A DNA stretch of 64,000 nucleotides, from the NCBI RefSeq assembly GCF_032062135.1, contig NC_092859.1, forward strand, positions 70,996,068-71,060,067. The letters are read 5' to 3'. This document shows positions 1 through 11,540 of this stretch, piece by piece (the stretch's first letter is position 1; every line of letters starts with the position of its first letter). The position numbers and the translations under genes are program-made. Below the pieces are notes generated by a model, which searched no databases, was not told where the DNA came from, and was given only the letters and a program-made list of their open reading frames with translations. The stretch comes from Pyxicephalus adspersus (Eukaryota > Chordata > Amphibia > Anura > Pyxicephalidae).

Positions 1-565
1 AAAAATATGTATAGTCCCTTTCTGTACTGTGTTGACATCTCCAAATATCATAGAGATCATGAGTTGAGAAAAATTTAGCTAATTGAGTTAGTATGCATTT
101 AGGTGAGGTTGACGAGACAATTGTGTAGTCTGCTGTTGCGTTGAAGTCACCACCTATTATTAAGGTTCCTTGATGCACTGATGAAAGTTTGGTCATGACC
201 TTTGTAAGAAACTGCCTTTGTTTCGTATTTGGTGCATAAACATTGACCAAAGTGAAAGTAACAATATTTTCTTGACACACTAGAATAATAAATCTGCCGT
301 GAGGATCTTTAATATGTGTAATATATTAGAAGTTGACAGAGTCCTTCAGCGCAATGATAACCCCTCGTTTTTTCATTTCTGCATTTGCCATTTATATATG
401 CGTAAATCTGCGTGGATTCCAAACAGTTGCCTTTCCCTTCGCAAAATGTGATTCTTGCACAAAAATATTATCCCCATTTGGTACTTGAGCTTCTCTTAGA
501 AGCAATAATCGTTTAAAGGGATTATTCAGTCCTCTCACATTAATGGACAAAAAATGGATACTCAT
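1..565 (-). pseudogene. L1 ORF2 relic: N-terminal apurinic-type endonuclease
   Basis: ORF2 would start at the Met at 565 (MSIHFLSINVRGLNNPFKR), the standard L1 ORF2 opening. After a frameshift near 390 the endonuclease continues: residues VNVYAPN, then IIGGDFN (metal and active-site region), then DLYDIWR and RDYTYF just before the window edge. One in-frame stop falls early in the second segment. The enzyme normally nicks target DNA to prime reverse transcription. The reverse transcriptase domain lies outside the window. This copy cannot encode a functional protein. Confidence 0.85.
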
Positions 566-1561
566 TGTAACCAAGTAAAGATTTGCATGACACACGTCGG
601 ATACTGCGAAACTTCAATTCAGACAGACACATAGAGACTGGCACATGAAAAATTAAGGAAAAAAACAGAAAAAGAGAAGAGAACAAGATCAAATAAAAGC
701 ATCCTGGACCAAAATTCCAGGCAAATGGGCAGAGAAACTCTGCTTTGGTTTTTCATGGAAGGGTAAGAACCAGTTCAGGGCACTTCTATCTTTGTGACCC
801 TAAACAACATAAAATATGGAGCCAAATGTATTTTTTTGAAAATATTTTTAGAACTGAGTGACAAGGGATAGTCATGTCCATTCTGAATTCATACGTCTGG
901 GAGACTTGATTTGACGTAGTTAATCAGTTAACATCAGCATCGATTTTCCATTCTGTTAACAATTGCATCCCAGCTTCCAGGTTTGGCACCGGGTAATTTC
1001 TCCCCATGTATGATACGATCAATTTTGTTGGAAATTCCCACTTGCATTGAATTTTCTTTTCTCTTAGAATCTTGGTAAGTGGAAAGAAGGTTTCCCTGGC
1101 TTGTAATGTGAGTTGAGATAAATCTACAAACAGTTCGATACCCTTATAAGCTTCCGGAAGAAATGGCAGTTTTCGAGCTACAGACATTCATTTTTCTATC
1201 ATATGGAAAAAATGTACCCTAATCAACACATCTCCTGTGTGTCTGGAGTTAAAAAAATCAGTTTAGGAATGTGATGTGCCCTATCAAATAATACATTATA
1301 TTCCAAAGCCATAGGCAATAGGTGTTTGAAATAGGTTGTGATATATCCTGATAATTCCGCTTAAAAAACGATTCAGGTATCCCTCTAAACTTGATATTAG
1401 TTCTCTGCGATTGGCCTTCCATGTCAGCTATCTTTTGTTTGATCCATTGTATATCAGTACTGTGATCTTGATGTGCATCTACAAGCCCATTATGGGCATG
1501 GAAATATTCCTCTACTTTCTTTTCTAAGTGTGGGATTCTTTTGTCATGATGAGTAGTAGAT

Positions 1562-2477
1562 CAGGGGTGTCAAACTCTGGCCCACAAGGTCCTTTTTTGG
1601 GGCCCCCAAAGAATTCTAAAAATCAATAACATCTGGCCCGCTCGCTACTACGCATCCTCCGCTACTACAATTCCCAGCATCACTCGCGTCACTGCGTGGC
1701 CCCGCTTTGTTGTTCTGTTCTATTGACTGTTTCATAGATGCCGGGAATTGTAGTCTCGGCATTACTCGCATCCATGTGACAGGTGAGATATCTCTGCCTC
1801 TCCCCACCCCCCTCTCACACATCACAGGCACCCCGCTGTAACCTCTGCTAAAGCGTTTCTACTGCGTTTCCGCAATAAATCCCAGCCGGGGGTTGCTAGG
1901 AGACACTTATTCGAGATGCAAAACTTTACTTATAAGTGTAATATTTTCAGTCACCGTTGAACTGTATGCAGCTTGAGCATTAGAACGGTAAGTTCCATTC
2001 CAGTCATACATTGTAACTGTAGTTCTGCATGCAAATGATAGAAGCAGCACAGCAGTTAATTTGAATCTTCTATGTCAGGCAGTACCAGCAGCAGCAAAAC
2101 AATAGGTTAAATCATCACAACTATATTTCTATGATGTAGTGGGGGGGGGGGGGGGGGGGGCTGCACCTATATAGGAATGCTGGGGATGTCTTTCTGCGTG
2201 AGAAGGCTGTGTAACAGTGGGGAGTGGAGAGGGAGGAAGAGATGCTACTAATAGAGAAAGAGGCATAAGATTTTTTCTTAAATAAAATTAAAAAAAAAAA
2301 TTCTTAGGCCTTATTCTCTATTACAGGCTTTTTCCAGATTGAATGGTCAAAAAAGATCTTTGTTTCTATATGAAAAACTTTTATATCTATGAAAAACAAT
2401 TTTTTCAATAAATTTCAAGTTTGGCTTGGTCTAAGTTTTTTTTTTGGCTCTCTGTGTATTTGAGTTTGACACCCCTG
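1562..2477. mobile_element. Non-autonomous hAT element inserted in L1 ORF1
   Basis: Inverted ends CAGGGGTGTCAAACTC (from 1562) and GAGTTTGACACCCCTG (to 2477) are a 16-bp perfect terminal repeat of hAT type. Flanking 8-mers TAGTAGAT (1554-1561) and TAATAGAT (2478-2485) are a target duplication with one mismatch, as expected for hAT. The 916-bp interior has no transposase-like frame and contains a G20 run. L1 ORF1 resumes on either side, so this insertion is younger than the L1 copy. Confidence 0.88.
2141..2160 (+). repeat. G20 homopolymer
   Basis: Twenty consecutive G inside the hAT element. It could form G-quadruplex structure, and its length is prone to sequencing error. Confidence 0.9.
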
Positions 2478-3062
2478 TAATAGATGATTTAATTTGAGCA
2501 AACATGTTAGCCATGTCTTGATGTAGGGAATGCTTCAGAGAGAGCATCATTTCTTTCATACTAGAAATAGGGAGCCCTTTATGGCGGGTAGGGAACTCTT
2601 CAATAGTAGGAAGTTTGCTGCCACTTGGAGATACTGATAAGTCATCCGACTAGGGGGATAGCGGAGCTATCTGCAAGTCTCTCTTTTGTTGTTTAGATGT
2701 GGACTTGGAGAGTCTAATGGAGCTGGGTGACTCACCAGACATAGGATCCACCTGATCCCCACATGGTGATGTTGCGTCTGAAGAGGATGATGCAGCCAGA
2801 GAGTCCGGGGATGCTGAGGGAGAGTTAGGCCTGGAAATGGCGCCGTCTTGGGAGTCAGCTGGGTCTTCCGGCCTAAAAAAAATGGTGAGTTTCCTGGGCT
2901 CTGTTTTCGTTTTCTTCCTCTTTGTTATTGCTGCCCGGTTGTTTGGAGGATCAGACCGCTAGGACACTGCAAATATCCCAAAAAAAATTGCAGTAGGTTA
3001 CTTTGGTAGTCGCTAACGACACTGGTGCAGAGCACTTGGAATAAGCGGCCATCTTAGCAGTT

Positions 3063-4673
3063 ATATGCGATTTGCTAAATCTTAAGATCATCTAGATAAG
3101 TACACATAACTCTCCCCTTTCCCAATAAAAAAAGAGTATGGACAAAATAGGAATCATGAAACAAGGTCCAAATACCCATTTCCTCAAGAAAATTAGAGAT
3201 GAAATCTATGCAGTATTTGCTTTTTAGAGCTTTTCTTAAAGTTTTAAATAAAGGTTTAAGATATTTAGATCTAATGACTGGACATACCATGAAATGTAAA
3301 ATTTAAACTACTTTTCTTTTTTTTTCTCAAGGAACTTTCTTATCAAGGTGCACCAAGGAAAATATTGCATCTAAGATGCAGAGACACTCCAAAAGCTCAG
3401 CACAGCACAGTGGCAGCGGAAGACTCAAAAAGTTCAAAAATAAGATCTGACTTATCACTATTACATTTTATTACTTCACCCAGTGTTCATGGTTTCAGTT
3501 TTCATTATTCTAACACAATCCTATTACACACAAGAGAGAGCTCTGCACTTTGGTTGTGCTGCTTATTTTCCTGTACCAATGACAGTTTCTGGGTGAGCCA
3601 ATTAACCTTACTGAAAGTTTTTGGAGTTGTTGGGGAAACCCAAACCAAAAAAAGAGAGAAATACAAACTCCTTGCATATAGTATCCATAATTCAATCTTT
3701 GAACCCAGTGCTGCACAGAGAGGAGTCCTAGCTTCTGAGACAACTCTGCCATCATGATTTCAGTTTTTTATGTTCTTCAGAAATTACAAATATTTTCGCC
3801 TCAATTTGGTGTACTACAAATTGTTTTATTCCTATTCATTCCCAATGTTTTAGGATATTAGCTTACACTGTAAGTAGTATACAATATCTTTAGAGATTAG
3901 AGGTGCAAATTTCATTCTATTCAACATTAAAAGCCATAGCATGTTTCTAGTGTACATTTCAACTTGCAATTATTGTTCCCCTTTGTCAATGATAGTTGTT
4001 TGTATTTTGTATACATTGTAGTTATTTATTATATTGCTGATCTTGATAGATTGATTTTTTTTGACTGCTGGATTGAAAATGTATGCAGTGACTGATTTTT
4101 TAGAACTTTTTCGGGTCAGTTTTCAAATATAAAATGTGTAAATCACCAAATGTGATAATTTTAGGAAAAGTTGAGTTAATCTTAGGTAAAAACATGCATA
4201 AACAGACTACTATTAGTTGACTTATGCTAGTTTAAAAGGCCATATATATATTATATAACTAATAACTGAATTTCTTTTATAACCTATATTGCTAGTCAGC
4301 AGTCAGTATTCAATTACGTATTTGCAGCTGTTTTTGTGATTGTAATTTTAGAGTTAAACACCTCTTTCATGTGATGCATTTCTATTATCTCCCCCTTTCC
4401 CCCACCACTCTGGTTATTCCCAGTAGCCTTTTGAACAGACATATGATTTGAATAGCATTTGTTTTGATAAAACTCTTTTTGCAGTTTGGCACCAAAAACA
4501 TGATCAATGACTGAAAAATATCAGAAACGGTTTTCTTGCCTTCTAAACCAAGTTCCAAGACATTAATCAATATAATGCTGCAGGTTTTGGAAAAAAAACA
4601 TATTTTTCAACTGTATATCATAAAACATAATCTATGATTAAAAAAATGATAGTTACACAACAGAAAAATAACG
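3063..4673. other. No recognised feature
   Basis: AT-rich sequence with short overlapping frames near 3365-3757 on both strands. I recognise no protein motif, RNA gene or terminal repeat here. Confidence 0.5.
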
Positions 4674-5318
4674 TAAAATGTATAAAGAATGTGTTATTTA
4701 GCTTAGTAACTAATGTCAAGTCCGGGGGTTAGGACCAAGCATAATATCAATAAATAACATATCCTTCCTATTCATTTCCAATGTAGTGTCCAGAGTGGCA
4801 GGAAGAAGATCAGCTCTAACGGGTGGAAAAAGCCTATCATAAGCACACATTCTCTTTGTATTCTATTCAGTCTGTAAAGCTTCTTCCAAACATGAAACGA
4901 TTGTTACCTTTGTTTTCCATTAACCTTTAATCCCCTGGTTCTATTTATACACCATCTGTTCTGTACATAAAACCCTGCATAAAACTTCTGACTCCTACAT
5001 CTTTTCCAATGATATTTCCAGTATTATTGAAAAAGGCTTTCAAAATATTCTGCATCTTCTTTCTTTACCATAATGCAAAGTTAAGATGTTTTTATTAAAA
5101 GTACAGTGCATGCAAAGACATTGATAATGATGCAGTAAATGTAAAGGCATTGTTTACATTTGACATATGTGGATCTTAATTATAGTTTGATACTCTGTGA
5201 TAATCCTTTATCTAAAACTTTCTTGCACAGATCCGAACCCCTTAAGATCAACCCTTTCACCCTTATTTCAAGTAATGGTGATACTCATGTGGGAAAGGAT
5301 AGAACCTCTTAATCAATA
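4674..5318 (+). repeat. Tandem segmental duplication, copy 1
   Basis: This segment is repeated at 5494-6146 in the same orientation. I count about seven substitutions and one short indel (copy 2 carries extra bases near 6010), so divergence is about 1%. Nothing inside looks coding. Either a recent local duplication or two haplotypes placed side by side by the assembler would give this. Confidence 0.92.
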
Positions 5319-5493
5319 TATAGGCCCTGATTTATGAAAGCTCTCAAAGGCTGGAGAGAATACACTTTCAGAAGTGAACTGGGTGATCCAAAAAACATGG
5401 AATGGATTTTTAAAAATCATTTTCTATTTGTTAGCAAATGTTTTGAATCCTGGACCAGATCCATTCTAGGTTTGCTGGATCACCCAGTTCACT
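5319..5493 (+). mobile_element. P-family palindromic MITE, right arm truncated
   Basis: It begins GGCCCTGATTTATGAAAGC and follows the same sequence as the intact member at 46803-47025, including the GGGTGATCC and GGATCACCC blocks of the two arms. It stops about 50 bp short of the expected end, exactly where duplication copy 2 starts. Copy 2 itself has no such element at its own end. Confidence 0.82.
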
Positions 5494-6146
5494 TAAAATG
5501 TATAAAGAATGTGTTATTTAGCTTAGTAACTAATGTCAAGTCCGGGGGTTAGGACCAAGCATAATATCAATAAATAACATATCCTTCCTATTCATTTCCA
5601 ATGTAGTGTCCAGAGTGGCAGGAAGAAGATCAGCTCTAACGGGTGGAAAAAGCCTATCATAAGCACACATTCTCTTTGTATTCTATTCAGTCTGTAAAGC
5701 TTCTTCCAAACATGAAACGATTGTTACCTTTGTTTTCCATTAACCTTTAATCCCCTGGTTCTATTTATACACCATCTGTTCTGTGCATAAAACCCTGCAT
5801 AAAACTTCTGACTCCTACATCTTTTCCAATGATATTTCCAGTATTATTGAAAAAGGCTTTCAAAATATTGTGCATCTTCTTTCTTTACCATAATGCAAAG
5901 TTAAGATGTTTTTATTAAATGTACAGTGCATGCAAAGACATTGATAATGATGCAGTAAATGTAAAGGCATTGTTTACATTTGACATATGTGGATCTTAAT
6001 TATAGTTTGATGATGTATACTCTGTGATTATCCTTTATCTAAAACTTTCTTGCACAGATCTGAACCCCTTAGGATCCACCCTTTCACCCTTATTTCAAGT
6101 AATGATGATACTCATGTGGGAAAGGATAGAACCTCTTAATCAATAC
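5494..6146 (+). repeat. Tandem segmental duplication, copy 2
   Basis: Second copy of 4674-5318. Unlike copy 1 it is followed not by a MITE but by a short AATCAATACT-rich tract (about 6139-6184). Confidence 0.92.
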
Positions 6147-6184
6147 TAAAACTAATACTAATCAATACTTAATCAATACTAAGT

Positions 6185-7065
6185 ACCACATCCCAGGATA
6201 TCTAAAATTAGAGTGAAAAGTATACTTTCCAATTTGGGGAGCGGAAGAGATCCCAAATGGGGAAAAAGGCATACCAAATAGAGGGATTTTTAATGTACCA
6301 AATTCAAAAGTATAATAAAATCATGTATTTTATTAGCTAATCCTTGTTTAAAAATCTTGATTATACTTTACATACACAAATTACATAAATAATTCCATAA
6401 AACCAAAAATTTGGCCTATAGAGGTGCTGGACATATATCTCCTGCTATTTTAGTGTAAGTATAAGATGCTTGCTCCAGCAATAATTTTCTACTAGTAAAA
6501 ATAGGTATCACAATAACCCACTTTGTAGTAAGTGGGATAACCGACAGATAATTTAGGGGTATATTTGAAACTCTATGCCTTTCCCAGATCTGGTCTGCTC
6601 CTCAGGAGTTTAATATTGGCCCATTATTATCATTGGTGATAGCAGATGATTATAGTAGGCATCTTGGAATCGCAGGAAAGCACATTTAGGTAAGGCATAA
6701 GACAATGATTGAAAGGAAGAGGTGTAGTGGTTGTATAGACACCTGATCAAGTTGAAGCAAGCAAAGATGCATTTGTAGTAAATGTTGGTGGTGATTATAT
6801 AGTGCAGTGTTTGTTTCATGAAGCTCTGTTCCCTCATAATTCTGGGATTATACTGAGTGGGACTAATCTGGTATTTTACACAGATTTGTGAATTCACAGG
6901 GAGCGAGTTGAAAGTGCATATCATTTATACTGTTATAGATAGGAGTTTACATTGCACTGCTCCAGAACTGCACACCCTGAAAGGTCTTGGTACAGTTCTT
7001 ATAGCATGCAATCATAGAGCAAGGAAGGACTGGTCACAATCCACATTATAAACAGAGGCTTTAGA
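6185..7065. other. No recognised feature
   Basis: Non-coding sequence between the duplication and the Tc1 element. Frames at 6610-6924 and 6857-7051 overlap on opposite strands and have no recognisable motif. Confidence 0.5.
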
Positions 7066-8610
7066 AACTATTCAGACCCCCTTGACTTTTTTAAATTTTG
7101 TTTTGTTGCAGCCTGATTCTACAATTGTTTTAATTATTTTCTTTTCCTCATTAATCTACATTTAGTAATCCATACCAACTAAGTGAGAACAGAATTTTGT
7201 ACAATTTTTTACATTTATTAAAAAGAAACAACTAAAATATTGCATTTACATGAGCATTTTGACCCTTTATTTCAAACCTAGTTGAAGCCCCTTTGGCAGC
7301 AATTATAGCCTTGAGTCTTTTTAGGTATGATGCAACTTTGCACACCTGTATTGGCGGATTTTCTGCCATTCTTCTTTTCAAATCCGCTCAGATCAGGTTG
7401 CGTGAGGACTATTGGTGGCCAGCTGTTTTCAGATCTCTTCAGAGATGTTCGAAAAGGTTTAAGTCAGGACTCTGGATAGGCCACTCTAGGACATTACCAG
7501 AGTTGTGCCTTTGCCACATCTGTGTTGTCTTCGCTGTGTGCTTTGTGTCATTCTCATATTGGAAGGTGAACCTTTGGCCTAATCTGAGGTCCTGAAAACT
7601 GCGGTTTTATCGAGGATATCTCTGTATTTTACTCCGTTCAGATTTCCCTCAACCCCAACCAGTCTCCAGAACCTGCTGCTAAAAAATGATGCTGATGCGT
7701 GATGCTCTGACCACACTTCCTGTTGGGGTGGTATTGGGCAGTTGATGAACAGTGCCTGGTTTCCTCCAGACATAACATTTTTGATTGAGACCAAACAGTT
7801 CAATCTACATTTCATCAGATCATCGAATATTGTTTTTACAGTCTGAAAGTCCTTCAGGTGCTTTTTTTTTCAAATTCCAAGTAGGCTTTCATGTGTTTTG
7901 CACTGGAGGGGCTTCCATCTAGCCACTCTGCCATAAAATCCAGATTGGTAGAGGGTTGCAGGTATAGTTGTCCCTCTAGTTGTTCCATTTCCACACAGAA
8001 TTTCTGGAGCTCAGTCAGAGTGACTATCACCTTCTTGGTTACCTCTCTCACTAGGGTCCTTCACCCTTGATTGCTCAGTTTGGCTGGGCAACCAGCACAT
8101 AGAAGAGTCCTGGTTGTGGTAAACATCTTCCAATTGGGAATTATGGAGGCCATTGTTCTCTTGGGAATCTTTAGTGCAGAAGAACTTTTTTGTAGCCTTT
8201 CCCAGATCTGTCCTTTCTAACAATCCTGTCTTTAAACTCTGCAGGAACTTTCTTTGACCTCATGGCTTGGGTTTTCCTCTAATATGCATTGTCAGGTATG
8301 AGGACTTCTATATAGAGGTGTGAGCCTTTCCAAATCATGTCCAATCGATTTCATTTACCACAGGTGGACTCCAATCAAGGCTCAGAAACATCTCATCAGT
8401 GATCAAGAGGAATGGGAGAGACCTGAGCTAAATTTCAAGTGTTATTACAAACCGTCTGAATATTATGTAATTATGTCAGCTTATTTGTTTTATCAGATTC
8501 ACAAAATTGTGTAAAATTCTGTTTTTACTTTGTCATTATGGGGAACTGAGTTTAGAATAATGAGAAAAAGCAAATAATATAAACAATTGTAGAAATAGGC
8601 TGCAACATAA
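7066..8610 (-). mobile_element. Tc1-family DNA transposon, nearly full length, right end truncated
   Basis: The left end (TATTCAGACCCCCTTGAC, then TTTTGTTGCAGCCTGATT) matches the terminal sequence of Tc1 transposons abundant in fish and frogs. The right end carries the inverted counterpart (ACAATTGTAGAAATAGGC, then TGCAACATAA) but stops at about 8610, lacking the outermost bases. Between them lies a full-length but broken transposase frame on the minus strand. Confidence 0.85.
7232..8263 (-). pseudogene. Tc1-family transposase pseudogene
   Basis: About 343 codons from ATG at 8263 to TAG at 7232, the usual length of a Tc1 transposase, which cuts and pastes its transposon at TA sites. The N-terminal DNA-binding region is readable (MRSKKVPAEFKDRIVRKDRS, then SALKIPK). 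The first catalytic Asp survives in SDE near 7815, but flanking Trp and Lys codons are now stops. The second Asp is replaced: the motif reads YENDTKHTA where the family has QDNDPKHTA. The Glu motif reads SPDLNLFEHL with the next Trp changed to stop. Several frameshifts occur. It is inactive. Confidence 0.88.
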
Positions 8611-8749
8611 ATATTGTGTATTGGATTCAATACAAAGTCCTGTATCCAATCCAATACAAAATAATACCAAATATATTTATGTGGTTTTGTCTATAGGTAT
8701 GTGACGTTGGACTCTGTTTTAAAATTTACCACACTAGGGAGGTGTTTTA

Positions 8750-9048
8750 GAAAAATATATTACTTTACAGTATACGGAATTATTGCATTTTCAGTATTTT
8801 TTCATTATTTATGCATTCTTGTTTAAGCTGATTTTTGTGTTTTTTATTGAATTTTATTATTAGAGGTAAATTTTTTTTTACATGATTGTGTGTTTCAAAC
8901 TTTGGTATATTTAGGATATCTACTAGACCCTTGTTCAGACATATTTCTGTAAGTTACAGGTCTACAATATAAAAAAAAATTTCATGAAAAACAGTGTACC
9001 GCTTTTGGTGCAGAAATCCAGACATCAGTGAAACGCTCAGGTGGTTAA
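8750..9048 (+). mobile_element. Degraded piggyBac-related non-autonomous element, right part
   Basis: The right side matches the MITE at 13941-14540 in order: TTTACAGTATA, then TGTGTTTCAAACTTT, then CATGAAAAACAGTGTACCGC, ending GGTGG directly before TTAA at 9045-9048. The left end is not clear; an ACTAGGGAGGT motif near 8733 could be a remnant of a terminus. Confidence 0.65.
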
Positions 9049-9497
9049 TACATAGACCAACCAGTCCAATCAATTTTTGACAGGGACTGTAACAAAAGTT
9101 ACAATATAGTGGGGTGGGATTCAAACTTCTGTCCCAGTGACACCTTCTACCAGGACAGGAAGTGATTTAAAATCAACTCAAGTTCTCCAATCTCCTTCGC
9201 CTAAATGAGGAAGCTCACCTGCAGCACAACACACATTATACTAGGTTCTAGTAATCCAGATGTAAGAAACAAAGAAATGAGAACACTCACCATTTTGAAA
9301 GAAGGCTAAAAACAATATTAATAATTCATAGCCTTGTCATTCTAAGAAGCCAATGAGCAATAACCATATTTCTTCATAAATCCTTGAAACTTTTTTTGGA
9401 ACCAGAGTGGACCAATCTTATTACAATGACTGTCCATCACTACAATAAAGCTCCATCACTATTGATTGCAACCTAAAGTACTAGACCTAAACTTTAC
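9049..9497. other. No firm feature
   Basis: Contains short splice-like segments on the minus strand (for example 9221-9249 and 9291-9305) that are too short to call. No known repeat was recognised with confidence. Confidence 0.4.
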
Positions 9498-9694
9498 CTT
9501 TAAATATAATCCATTCAGCTTCCAGTAATGGGGAATGCTTTTGACTGTGACTAACCAGCAATAGGAGAAGCAGCAGGCTGACAAGCTCTTCTTTGTCACT
9601 CCATACTGTTTTTTTATCAGAATATTGTTTCTTAACAGGTGAGCAATACAGCACAACTTCATGTGGCAATGTGCTGGTTTTCATTCTGTGATCT
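9498..9694 (-). CDS. Candidate coding exon (unidentified minus-strand gene), most 3' of the set
   Basis: A 65-codon open segment on the minus strand. It is bounded by an AG acceptor at its high end (alternatives at 9694 and 9697 keep the same frame) and a strong donor, AAAG then GTAAAGTT, at 9497. Residues include KTSTLPHEVVLYCSPVKK and a run of seven Leu followed by VSHSQKHSP. With the 9694 boundary it starts in phase 2, matching the candidate exon at 17157-17205. No protein family was recognised. Chance open frames of this size are common in AT-rich DNA. Confidence 0.25.
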
Positions 9695-10388
9695 CTGCTG
9701 TATACTGAGTTGTAAAAGGTTGATACTAGATCAAATTATGATGCAAAATGTGTTTATTTTATATCTGCCTAGGGTTTAGCTTTAATATGGTAAGGAGCAA
9801 AGCCATTCATTTTAACAGTGCAGTGAATCTTCTTTTGTATTCCCTTTACAGAAAATGCAGCCTTTGAGTCAGCTTAAGGTCAATAAACAGCCATCTGCCT
9901 AATTTCCTGATTACACATCACATGCTATAAATACCTATGAGGAATAGATTTTACCTTTCACATAACAATAATGCTGAGCAAACCTGCAGCATAAATTTCA
10001 GTTTCTGTAACTGAACTCAATGCTAATTAGGGAGTTTGAAACCTGGCATGTTCATAGGCTTTGTAAATACACAAATAAAAACTGTAAAATTATATCTATG
10101 GGAATATTTAAACTTGATGATGTGCTGAAACTATTCAAAATGCAAATATGTATCTACTGTAGACTGCACCAGGCTGTAAAACAGAAGTAGATTCTCTCAT
10201 CATGTACTTATACTTGTAACAGCAAGAGCTTTGCAATACCAAATTTCATCAGCTGGTGTAACTGTTTGTGATGTCTATAACCACAGCTCCAGGTAGTGCT
10301 AGAAAAACCTTTATGGAGGTTCAGATGTTTGCCTCCAAACATGAATTATATAAATGCAATAGCTGTAATATTCCTTATTAACTGTAAA
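9695..10388. other. No recognised feature
   Basis: AT-rich non-coding sequence. I see no repeat ends, RNA gene or coding signal. Confidence 0.5.
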
Positions 10389-10577
10389 TTACATAGTTAC
10401 GTAGTGGGTTAGGTTAATAAAAGACATAAGTCCATCAAGTTCAACCACTAAGGGAAGTAGACATATCCCAGTTATAAAACCCTATAAGACATAAGTGGTC
10501 CAGAGGATGGCAAAAAAAACATGAAGCAATCGGATGTTCCGTAGATAAACAGTCTCTGTTATCTTTACTTTAAATCC

Positions 10578-10850
10578 TTAATACCCAGTAATAGTCTGTG
10601 CTTCTAGAAAAACATTCAGGTTTTTCCTAAAGCAATCTATAGTAGTTGCTGAAACTACTTCCTGAGGGAGCCGATTCCACATTTTAACAGACCTTACAGT
10701 GAAGAATCCCTTCCTTATCTGGAGCTTAAACTTCTTTTCCTCCAGACGCATACATTTATCCATAACCCTCCCCCCAACTATCCCCAATCCACCCTCCACT
10801 AGTGTCTGACCCCTGACTAACCTTTCTGCCACCTTATTTACCTGTCCCAC
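10578..10850 (-). pseudogene. C-terminus of CR1-like reverse transcriptase ORF2
   Basis: The 90-residue frame has the conserved end of CR1/jockey-like ORF2 proteins: KGFFTVRSVKMWNRLPQEVV followed by FRKNLNVF. In intact elements this region follows the reverse transcriptase domain. Endonuclease and polymerase domains are absent here. The Met at 10850 is incidental to the deletion, not a true start. Confidence 0.75.
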
Positions 10851-11033
10851 CCCCTCTGTCCTAATTTAAATATCCCTCCACCATTCCCCTAAATCTTTCC
10901 TCTGGCAGAGCAGACCCCCTTTTATTTAGGTGCAAACCATCTCTGGCATACAGGTTGTACCCCAATGAAAAGTCAGCCCAGTGCTCTATGAACCTAAACC
11001 CTTTCCTTCTATACCAGGACTTAAGCCATGCGT

Positions 11034-11540
11034 TTAGGAGGTCCTTTCCTTCAACTTGAAACCTAGTGTTTTAAATTGACTTTTAAGGATCCTCCATCTT
11101 CCATCTATGTTGTCATTGGTTCCAACATGGACCAAGACAGCTGTGTCCTGTCCAGCCCCTCCCAGTAATTTGTCCACTCGGTCCACCACATGCGGAACCC
11201 TGACACCAGGGAGGCAGCAAACCATTCGATTGAATGGATCCGGGCGACAAACTTTTCTATCAGTCCTCCTGATCATAGAATCCCCTATGACAACCAATTG
11301 TCTTTTCCTTCCTGCGTTTCCTTCCCCACCACTACTAGATGTGCTGGTCTTCCGGCTGTTAGGGGTAGCAGTAACATCTAGAGTTGCCACCACTGAGTCA
11401 GCCACCTGCACACCTTCACATAACTTTGCAAGTATGTTGGGGTGCTCAAACACAGGGCACGCCTTCCTACCACTCCCTCTAGTTACATAGCTCCCCCAGC
11501 TCCCTACATGTTCATCCTGATTAACCTTGCCACCCTCCAC
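11034..11540 (-). pseudogene. CR1-like ORF1 with SGNH/esterase-type domain
   Basis: This 168-residue frame carries VVIGDSMIRRTDRKVCRPDP (block I, with the Ser of GDS), then VCCLPGVRVPHVVDRV, then VLVHVGTNDN (block III, Gly-x-Asn-Asp). These are hallmarks of the esterase-like domain found in ORF1 of CR1-group LINEs, whose cellular role is not settled. Upstream to about 11860 another frame has paired Cys residues (CTVCHLYAQMEQ, then CDRCEQL) and a coiled-coil-like stretch (VSRIGELEKHIATLKS), the usual ORF1 N-terminus. Stops separate the two parts. The plus-strand frames at 11107-11490 are shadows. Confidence 0.78.

Larger units (their letters stand above)
924..2960 (-). pseudogene. L1 ORF1 relic, split by a hAT insertion
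   Basis: ORF1 encodes the RNA-binding trimeric chaperone of L1. Three parts are readable on the minus strand. The N-terminal part (about 2486-2950) is rich in Ser, Pro and Lys (RKLTIFFRPEDPADS, then SPSASPDSLAASSSSD), typical of the disordered head. The middle (about 1340-1553) has IKQKIADMEGQSQRTN followed by IKFRGIPES, the end of the coiled coil and start of the RRM. The C-terminal domain (924-1187) has LPFLPEAYKGIELFVDLS and ends with a natural stop at 924. No start Met is preserved. Frameshifts lie between the parts. Confidence 0.82.
1..3062 (-). mobile_element. L1-type LINE relic (5' end to ORF2 endonuclease)
   Basis: The minus strand reads 5' UTR, ORF1 (interrupted by a hAT insertion), then the start of ORF2, which runs off the left edge. 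The order and the protein motifs are those of the L1 clade of non-LTR retrotransposons. The 5' boundary near 3062 is judged from the end of recognisable sequence, which contains an AAGATGGC motif seen at L1 starts; no target duplication could be confirmed because the 3' end is outside the window. Frameshifts and stops show the copy is dead. Confidence 0.85.

Noticed and set aside
7293..7595. 100-codon plus-strand frame
   Set aside because: Antisense shadow of the Tc1 transposase.
11107..11490. 127-codon plus-strand frame
   Set aside because: It is the antisense shadow of the CR1-like ORF1 domain.
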